DNA of 15,702 nt from an uncultured Eubacteriaceae bacterium. Lineage in GTDB: Bacteria; Bacillota; Clostridia; Lachnospirales; CAG-274. The notes below the pieces were generated by a model that saw only the letters and a program-made list of their open reading frames with translations, did no database searches and was not told the DNA's origin. Shown here one piece after another: positions 15,658 through 15,702 of this stretch. Position 1 is the first letter of the stretch. Each line of letters starts with the position of its first letter. A program made the translations under genes and the position numbers. The DNA lies in NCBI GenBank assembly GCA_946534775.1, contig CAMNCZ010000003.1:1-15702 (forward strand), written 5' to 3'.

Positions 15658-15702
15658 GGAGATGTACCCAAGTGGCTGAAGGGGCTCCCCTGGAAAGGGA
15701 GT
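15658..15702 (+). tRNA. tRNA-Ser (anticodon GGA), 5' part only
   Basis: This is the 5' half of a second serine tRNA, cut by the window end. It begins GGAGATG and has a Ser-type D arm. The anticodon stem CTCCC (15685-15689)/GGGAG (15697-15701) surrounds CTGGAAA, with anticodon GGA at 15692-15694. It lies 35 bases after tRNA-Ser(UGA), in the same direction, with only T-rich spacer between, so the two are probably co-transcribed. Confidence 0.92.

Overview
The window is ordinary chromosome of a low-to-moderate GC, Gram-positive-type anaerobe. It most resembles the class Clostridia, but I cannot fix a genus. The grounds are: the order miaB, YlbF-family gene, mutS, mutL, which recalls Bacillus ymcB-ymcA-(cotE)-mutS-mutL; an endonuclease-type MutL; an scpA-scpB pair; an NrdG activase of anaerobic ribonucleotide reductase; a very large 2-hydroxyacyl-CoA dehydratase activase-like protein; strong Shine-Dalgarno sites; and A/T-rich SigA-type promoters. 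All recognised genes are on the + strand. The tRNA genes whose 3' ends are visible do not encode CCA.

Layout. Positions 1-205 hold the end of a tRNA-Val(UAC), a complete elongator tRNA-Met(CAU) and an intrinsic terminator. Two extended -10 promoter candidates (212-266) then lead into a tightly packed block of eight genes (308-9206): miaB, a YlbF-family gene, mutS, mutL, nrdG, a site-2-protease-like membrane protein, scpA and scpB. Three junctions overlap (4, 1 and 4 bases) and the widest gap is 34 bases, so one long transcript is plausible. The block joins tRNA modification, mismatch repair, dNTP supply under anaerobiosis and chromosome condensation.

Positions 9207-9541 are noncoding. They contain a good promoter (9296-9324) and a leader of about 210 nt with several mutually exclusive helices. 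The leader precedes a secreted protein with a copper-amine-oxidase-N-like stalk and a TolC-like coiled-coil region (9542-11092). A hairpin (11109-11139) separates it from a 1425-residue fusion of two ASKHA-type activase domains with a DUF2229/dehydratase-like C-terminal half (11154-15431). A second tRNA cluster, tRNA-Ser(UGA) and the start of tRNA-Ser(GGA), closes the window behind its own promoter and a long hairpin.

Most of the content is housekeeping. The less ordinary parts are the structured leader at 9350-9495, the S2P-like protein that has lost all three expected zinc ligands, the stalk-TolC protein in a Gram-positive-type genome, and the tandem activase whose two halves keep their cluster cysteines at the same spacing. 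I found no CRISPR array, insertion sequence, phage gene or recognisable defence system.
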